37,769 nt of DNA from Bolinopsis microptera (Eukaryota > Ctenophora > Tentaculata > Lobata > Bolinopsidae), in NCBI RefSeq assembly GCF_026151205.1, contig NW_026971822.1, forward strand, positions 1 to 37,769. Reading direction: 5' to 3'. Positions 33,013 through 37,769 of this stretch are shown here, one piece after another. Positions within the stretch are counted from its first letter, which is position 1. Every line of letters starts with the position of its first letter. Below the pieces are notes generated by a model. It was not told the origin of the DNA, made no database searches, and saw nothing but the letters and a program-made list of their open reading frames with translations. A program made the position numbers and the translations under genes.

Positions 33013-33665
33013 CTAAGTTTAAACTGCAAAAATTTTTTTGAGACTGTTGGCTTCCCAGCCAAAAACAGGTACAATCAGTTTGCCTTCCATCTGTTTTTGT
33101 GTCCGGCAACAGGACCAGGCATATATAATTATTACGTCCCCGACGTCCCCCCATATAAAGGTCATAATGAGTGTGATTAGTGAGTGGCGGGGGGCGGTTA
33201 ATGTGCTGTTTGTTTATGAACGGGTGTTAGTTTATTATTAAACCTCCAACTGATCCCACCGACCCCAACACCACTTTAAATATTACATGTGGGGGTGGTG
33301 GCGTTTTAACGTTGTTGGTATAATTTAAGAGAAATGAGTTAGTGGAGGAAAGAAAAATAAAAAAAGAATCAATTAAACGTGAACAGCCTGAGAAAAGTAC
33401 CAAGGAAAATAAATTTGTAATCGTAGATTACAAAGCAAAATGTTTAGAGTTTGACACAGATCGGTTTACTAAACACTAATTTTTATGGCTAGCTTTAAAT
33501 GACACCGATCACACAGAGCCAGACCAGCTGTTATTTAAGGAAATAGCTCGGGTGAGGGGTGAAGTCTAGTCTGTAGATAGGGAAAAGCCCAATAGTTTGG
33601 TAATACAATGCCATTCTTATAGAGAACAGTCCTCTACTGGAACTTTTTGTAAAGCGGCCCTGGTT
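33013..33665 (+). pseudogene. Possible degraded coding region, unknown family
   Basis: Three plus-strand pieces read like protein. At 33,013-33,176 an open 55-codon frame includes NRYNQFAFHLFLCPATGPGI. A different frame is open at 33,038-33,238 (67 codons). From 33,231 to 33,665 a third frame runs 145 codons with only three internal stops (33,321, 33,477, 33,567) where about nine or ten are expected. It includes ENKFVIVDYKAKCLEFDTDR, FLWLALNDTDHTEPDQLLFK and SLVIQCHSYREQSSTG. The mixed charged composition is unlike the low-complexity translations elsewhere. No family is recognised, there is no start codon context, and no clear splice sites were found apart from a possible TTCCCAG acceptor at 33,052-33,058. 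A relic gene or mobile-element ORF with indels and substitutions is possible, and so is chance. Confidence 0.22.
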
Positions 33666-33794
33666 TAGTAGCCCTGTTTAGAGACCTAGTTTAGAGGAAG
33701 CATTTTTTTTATTACATTATAGCGACCTTTTATACCGATAATAACTTCAGTGGGATCCATATATTTTTAAAACGACTTTCTAAGATATATGGGC

Positions 33795-33880
33795 CCTTCT
33801 ACTACCAAGCTATTTCCTTCTACTACCAAGCTTATTTCCTTCTACTTCAAAAATAATTTTTCCTTCTACTTTTCAAAAGC
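33795..33880. repeat. Short tandem repeat, ~21-24 bp, four copies
   Basis: CCTTCTACTACCAAGC plus TATTT begins at 33,795 and is repeated at 33,816. Copies at 33,838 and 33,862 keep CCTTCTACTT and then diverge to A/T-rich tails. Spacings are 21, 22 and 24. The degradation increases along the array. Confidence 0.75.
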
Positions 33881-34218
33881 CTGGGAAAAAAAAAACGGAG
33901 GGCACTTACAGCTTTTATACGCTATATTCCTGAATAGCAATTATCTGTTTCAACATAAACAATAAAATGTTTTTTCAAACAGATTGCCGAAACGTTCCTA
34001 ACGAGCATTTCAACATATCTAATTAAGACTCATATGGAATAAACAGATAAAACCACATACCAAAATGTTAAAAAAGAAATAAATAAAAACAGAAAACAAC
34101 TGCTATACTAGCTAGAATAAAACTAGACCAAAATAGTAGAAAAGGTAAACTCTTTTTGTTCCCAAAAGTATTAATTCAAAACCAGAAAATAATAAGCCCA
34201 AACAAAAACACAAAACAG

Positions 34219-34720
34219 AGCAGTAAACAGAAACAGCAATCAAATTGAGATGGAACTTTGGGAAAGGGTAAATGGTTTAATGATAATATTTAATAAGGGG
34301 TATCTGGTTCCAGCTAATCTATCATAAAACAGATGAACAATGAACATATGAAAATTGGTAAAAGTATCATAAGAATGAAACAGAAAACAGCCCGCTATTT
34401 TCTGTGTAACGACCAATGACTGATTTACACCCTAAGAAACTTAGAGAAGGTAAATTGGGTTGAATATAAATATGAAACGCCCAGTTTTTCCCCAGGTAGT
34501 CAATGGGGAATTTTTCCAGGTAATCAAGGGATTCAGAAATAATTATGAATTATGTAGTCCCCCCCTTTAAAACAGAAAGAAAAAAAAAACAAAACCCTTT
34601 AGGGTAACCTGATAGCGTGGAACAGAACAGCGATCAATCGAGATGGAACTGAAAAAATGGCCTAATTTTTCCAGACCGTAAATTGGAATGCTAATGAACA
34701 TACGGATATGAAAACCCCAC
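34219..34720. repeat. Two diverged copies of a ~100-bp repeat
   Basis: ACAGAAACAGCAATC...GAGATGGAACT (ending 34,257) and ACAGAACAGCGATC...GAGATGGAACT (ending 34,650) are offset by about 393 bases. Each is followed, at different distances, by AATGAACATA and TATGAAAA strings (near 34,339 and 34,693). The copies are imperfect, and the interval between them has a smaller direct repeat (34,485-34,530). They may be two members of a dispersed repeat family. Confidence 0.4.
34485..34530. repeat. Direct repeat, ~23 bp, two copies
   Basis: TTTTTCCCCAGGTAGTCAAT plus GGG (34,485-34,507) and TTTTTCCAGGTAATCAAGGG (34,511-34,530) are adjacent imperfect copies offset by 26 bases. They differ by a CC insertion and substitutions. 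Confidence 0.6.
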
Positions 34721-35005
34721 CTTACAGTAACGTTTTAAAGTTATCAGTTTCAATTGAGTAAAAAATGTAACATGATGTTTATATAATGGGCCCCGATCTT
34801 CAGCCTAGCAGGAGAACAAATCAGATCCCATTTCATGAAAATGAAATGAAAACTCGAACAATTTTAACCGATTTTAAACAATATTAAGAAAAAACGGCAA
34901 TCACATCCGAAAACAATAGAGAAAAGTTCCCCTAGCTCATCATCAGGGAAAATAATGAGCGATATCGGTTGAATATCAATATAAGCGCACAAGTACGTTG
35001 GTTTT

Positions 35006-35105
35006 AGTGAGAGTTTATTTAGTGAGTTATTAGTGAGAGTTTATATTAAGTGAGTTTATTAGTGGGGTATTAATTTAAGTGATTTTCAGTGAGTTTTTCA
35101 GTGGA
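35006..35105. repeat. AGTGAG(N)TTTATT tandem repeat with alternating spacing
   Basis: AGTG-starting units begin at 35,006, 35,021, 35,032, 35,049, 35,061, 35,078, 35,088 and 35,100, giving spacings of 15, 11, 17, 12, 17, 10 and 12. Long and short units alternate, so the array behaves like a ~27-29-bp dimer. The long unit is AGTGAGAGTTTATTT-like and the short one AGTGAGTTTATT-like. Later copies drift to AGTGATTTTC. Confidence 0.7.
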
Positions 35106-35109
35106 AAAT

Positions 35110-36250
35110 TTATACTGCAATGGTGCAAATTTGAACACACCACACATAACAGACCCCCGCCCCCTTTTAGTTATCAGCTCTTGTTTTACGAAAGATCCGG
35201 CCAAATTACACACCACATAAAAACACCAGTTTTTCACTGAAACCAGCGGACTAAAAACAGAACTAAAGAAGGGGGTCCCTGGGAAAAATGCAAAAATGAA
35301 CTGTTCCCCTTTTTTTTAAAACGAATACCAGTGGCAATTTAGACCAGTACCCCTATTAGCTGGGAGAGCCCCACTAAGGAGAACCCGTGTTTATAAAAAT
35401 ACTATTTAAAAACTCTAAAAAAACATCCTCACTGAAGCACTTTAAAACTGGCTAAGTGACACAGAATGGCTAAGAGAGACACAAGAATTGGAGTTTTGAA
35501 GGGCAGTAAAGAAGAAAACGGTCCAGTAAGCGGAATTTACCATAGCAGCTTAGATGGAATAAAATAAAAATGACCATCCCTGTTATTTTAAATAATGTAA
35601 CGTAATAATTTAATAAAAAGGTTTAACAAAAACGCCTGCATAATATTTAAAAATTCCATCCGGCGGAGAGCAAATCATAAACAAATATTGGAAACACACG
35701 TAACCGAAATATTAAATGAAAAAAAAGGAGTCCCCCCTTTGCTGGCATTCAGGCCATTTTAGCTTTTGGGTCCCAGCGTATATTATTTATTAATTATAAG
35801 TATAACCCCTAGTATAGTGTATAAATTTCCCTCCTTTTATAATATTTTTTAAAGTAATGTGATTGCAAAAATGTTTTCTAACAAAAAACGTCCTTTTTGT
35901 TCCTTCAAAATGACTGCAATAAATTTAATTTCCTCTACCAAATACACTAATATACTCTAATAAATAGAGAGAAATGGATAAGTGGTTGGAAGACCCCAAA
36001 AACCTTAACGGCAAGAATACCCAAAAACAAAAGTAACGGAGAATTTTTCCATAAAAAAACGATTTTTGAAAATTTACCCCAAGAAAACTTGTGGTTACAT
36101 TTTTAACATTTTTAATTATAAGTTCCTTTCCACCCGCCCCAGGCGGCGCCCGGAATTAATAAATTTCAAATATAAAGAAAATCGTCCAAAAAAATAACGG
36201 GAATTTAAAAAGAAGTCCCCTCATCAAAAATAATTAAAGTATGTTAAAAT
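35110..36250. other. AT-rich intergenic stretch
   Basis: No open frame above 60 codons and no repeat that I could support. Short poly-A and poly-C runs only. Confidence 0.4.
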
Positions 36251-36253
36251 TTA

Positions 36254-36287
36254 AACCCAGCAACATAATATAAATAACCCAGCAACA
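36254..36287. repeat. 12-bp direct repeat AACCCAGCAACA
   Basis: Exact copies at 36,254-36,265 and 36,276-36,287, offset by 22 bases, followed by related CAACA strings (AACACTCAACAATCAACAG). A minor local duplication. Confidence 0.6.
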
Positions 36288-36348
36288 AACACTCAACAAT
36301 CAACAGAGTATCGGGAACTAGTAAATAGTAACATGCAAGTAGCAAACA

Positions 36349-36372
36349 CCCCCCCCCCCCCCCCCCCCCCCC
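36349..36372. repeat. Poly-C run of 24 bases
   Basis: An uninterrupted run of 24 C flanked by AGCAAACA and GATAATAGG. It stands in otherwise good sequence, so unlike the runs in the first 18 kb it may be a real mononucleotide repeat, though its length is not reliable. Confidence 0.8.
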
Positions 36373-36684
36373 GATAATAGGTGGATGAAACGAAGAGGAA
36401 AATAGTTATGTATGCACAAAAATACAATACTTAATAGTATGCACATAAACATTACCCATTTACCCCCACTCCCATTAAAGAGGGAATTTAATAGATAAAA
36501 TCGTCACCAATTTTTTAAATGAGGAAATAAGGGAAACTTGGATAATACTAATTTAAAAAATATGTCCAAAATAATCCCAGGAGAAATAAAATCATAAACA
36601 CCCTCCTCGATTTTGACAAGGATCTGCTACAGTTACAATATTAAATAAGAAACACACTGCCCCGAGAACCAAAAAAGATGACGA

Positions 36685-36740
36685 GGAAGAAATATGCAAA
36701 AATACATGACGGAAGAAAATATGCAAATATGCAAAAATAC
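36685..36740. repeat. Short tandem repeat GGAAGAAATATGCAAAAATAC
   Basis: One full copy at 36,685-36,705, a second beginning at 36,711 with one extra A and truncated, and a third partial ATATGCAAAAATAC at 36,727-36,740. Offsets are 26 bases and then about 16. Confidence 0.6.
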
Positions 36741-36744
36741 CAGG

Positions 36745-37153
36745 TTTCCCCAATAATGGAGTGAGTATTCAGTGCGATCAAGTCCCACACACAAAACCAC
36801 AAACTACTACAGAACTACAGTACAAGCCTAAGTGGGGACCATAATATCATAAGACTGCAGTAAGACTGGGTTAAATAGGCCTGCCCCGTTAAAAGCGACT
36901 AGCAGAATACATAACCGTGGAAATTTAAACCTCCACAACTGGAGCGGTGCCTGTGTATATCCAACATATCTACACATTAACGTTATAATGAATCGACCGT
37001 GGGGTATAAGTTTAATAAAATAACGTGTTACTTTGCAGCTGCCTATCTGTTTGTTTTACTAGCTACTCAGTCCAAGGTGGATGGAGATTTCCCTGGTTTT
37101 ATTGTCCGTGTGGAAAAAGTAAATATTTTTACAGTTTGTGTGATATTCCGTAA
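36745..37153. other. Flank of the terminal minisatellite
   Basis: Non-repetitive sequence up to the first repeat unit. TTACTTTGCAG at 37,028-37,038 is an acceptor-like string followed by an open hydrophobic plus-strand stretch (AAAYLFVLLATQSKVDG). That frame runs into the minisatellite at about 37,154 and ends at 37,190, so it is not called as a gene. Confidence 0.3.
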
Positions 37154-37769
37154 GGGAGATTGTAGAGTTTTTTTTGCGAAGGTGGTGTAAGGGGGAGATT
37201 GTAGAGATTTTGTTGTGGCGCAGTGGTGGTAAAAGAGGAGATGTTAGAGTTTTTGTGCGCAGTCTGTGTAGGGAGATGTTAGAGTTGTGCGCAGTGTGTA
37301 AGGGAGATGTAAGAGTTTTTGGTTGGGCGCCAAGTGTGTATAGGGGAGATGTATGAAGTTGTGCCGCCAGTGTGGGGAAAGGGGAAGATGTTAAGAAGTT
37401 TGTTGCGCAGTGTGTTAAGGGAGATGTAGAAGTTTTGTGTGGCGCAGTGTGGTAAGGGGAGAAGTTGTAGAGTTTTTGTGGCGCAGGTGCGTAGGGGAGA
37501 TGTAGAGTTTGTGCGCAGTGTTGGGTAGGGGAGATGTAAGATAGGTTGTGGGCGCAGTGTGTAGGGGAGATGGTAGAGTTTTTTTGTGCCGCAGTGTGTA
37601 GGTAGGATGTAAGAGGTTGTTGGCGCATGTGGTTAGGGGGGATGTTTAGAGTTTGTGGCCGCAAAGTTGGTTTAGGGGGGGATGTTTAAGAGGTTTTGGC
37701 GCAGGTTTTAGGGAATGTAAAAGTTTTTTTTTCCCCAGTGGGGGGGTAAGGGAGATTTTAGAGCGGGGA
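37154..37769. repeat. ~35-bp G-rich minisatellite, ~17 copies, runs off the window end
   Basis: Each unit is close to AGGGGAGATGTAGAGTTTTT followed by GTGGCGCAGTGTGTA. About 17 unit starts can be counted by the GGGAGAT-like block, from 37,154 to the last partial unit at about 37,747. Units vary from about 30 to 42 bases, almost entirely by one- to three-base length changes in G and T runs and by small insertions around GCGCAG. The core blocks GAGATGT-AGAG-TTTGTG-GCGCAGTGTG are kept. A 201-codon minus-strand open frame at 37,059-37,664 is produced by reading the complement (proline/threonine/serine/histidine-rich) and is not a gene. The array is cut by the window end. Confidence 0.92.

Noticed and set aside
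37213-37230. TGGCGCAGTGG, similar to a polymerase III A box
   Set aside because: It is part of the minisatellite unit, with no B box at the right distance and no tRNA-like fold.
37059-37664. 201-codon minus-strand ORF, the longest in the window
   Set aside because: It is a read-through of the complement of the G-rich minisatellite, with proline, threonine, serine and histidine repeats and no domain. Units change frame with every indel.

Overview
The window looks like eukaryotic, AT-rich, mostly non-coding DNA from an invertebrate-like or protist-like genome. It has no bacterial-style gene packing, it carries several minisatellite arrays, and the only convincing open stretches are short, split between frames and bounded by splice-like signals. 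No protein family is recognised with certainty, so the organism cannot be narrowed further. I found no tRNA, rRNA, CRISPR array or intact mobile element.

Sequence quality dominates the reading. Positions about 1-10,260 and 12,120-17,990, and less severely 25,860-28,800, are made almost entirely of stretched homopolymers (runs of A, T, G and C of 4 to more than 20). This is what a poorly corrected long-read consensus looks like, and reading frames there are meaningless. Positions about 10,260-12,120, 18,000-25,860 and 28,800-37,150 look like ordinary sequence, though single-base indels remain likely.

Layout. 1-10,260: homopolymer-distorted, with one decayed ~15-bp tandem repeat at 2,395-2,970. 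10,260-12,120: clean AT-rich DNA ending in a possible cysteine-rich coding fragment. 12,120-17,990: distorted again. 18,060-18,290: a stretch with a weak resemblance to the catalytic core of IS30-type transposases. 18,700-19,850: a more GC-rich block with ambiguous ORFs, a duplicated 23-bp segment and a hairpin. 21,692-21,889: a regular 35-bp higher-order tandem repeat built from 17- and 18-bp monomers. 23,335-25,719 (+): the best candidate coding locus, with an internal-exon-like ORF (24,052-24,454) with acceptor and donor signals, followed by a 264-codon frame with only five internal stops. 33,013-33,665 (+): a second, weaker degraded coding candidate. 33,795-36,740: several small tandem and dispersed repeats and a 24-base poly-C run. 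About 37,154 to the window end: a ~17-copy, ~35-bp G-rich minisatellite that continues past the edge.

Because no gene product is identified, nothing can be said about how genes work together. The value of the window lies in the repeat arrays and in the 23.3-25.7 kb locus, which needs reads, transcripts or a protein-profile search to settle whether it is a split gene, a pseudogene or an element remnant.
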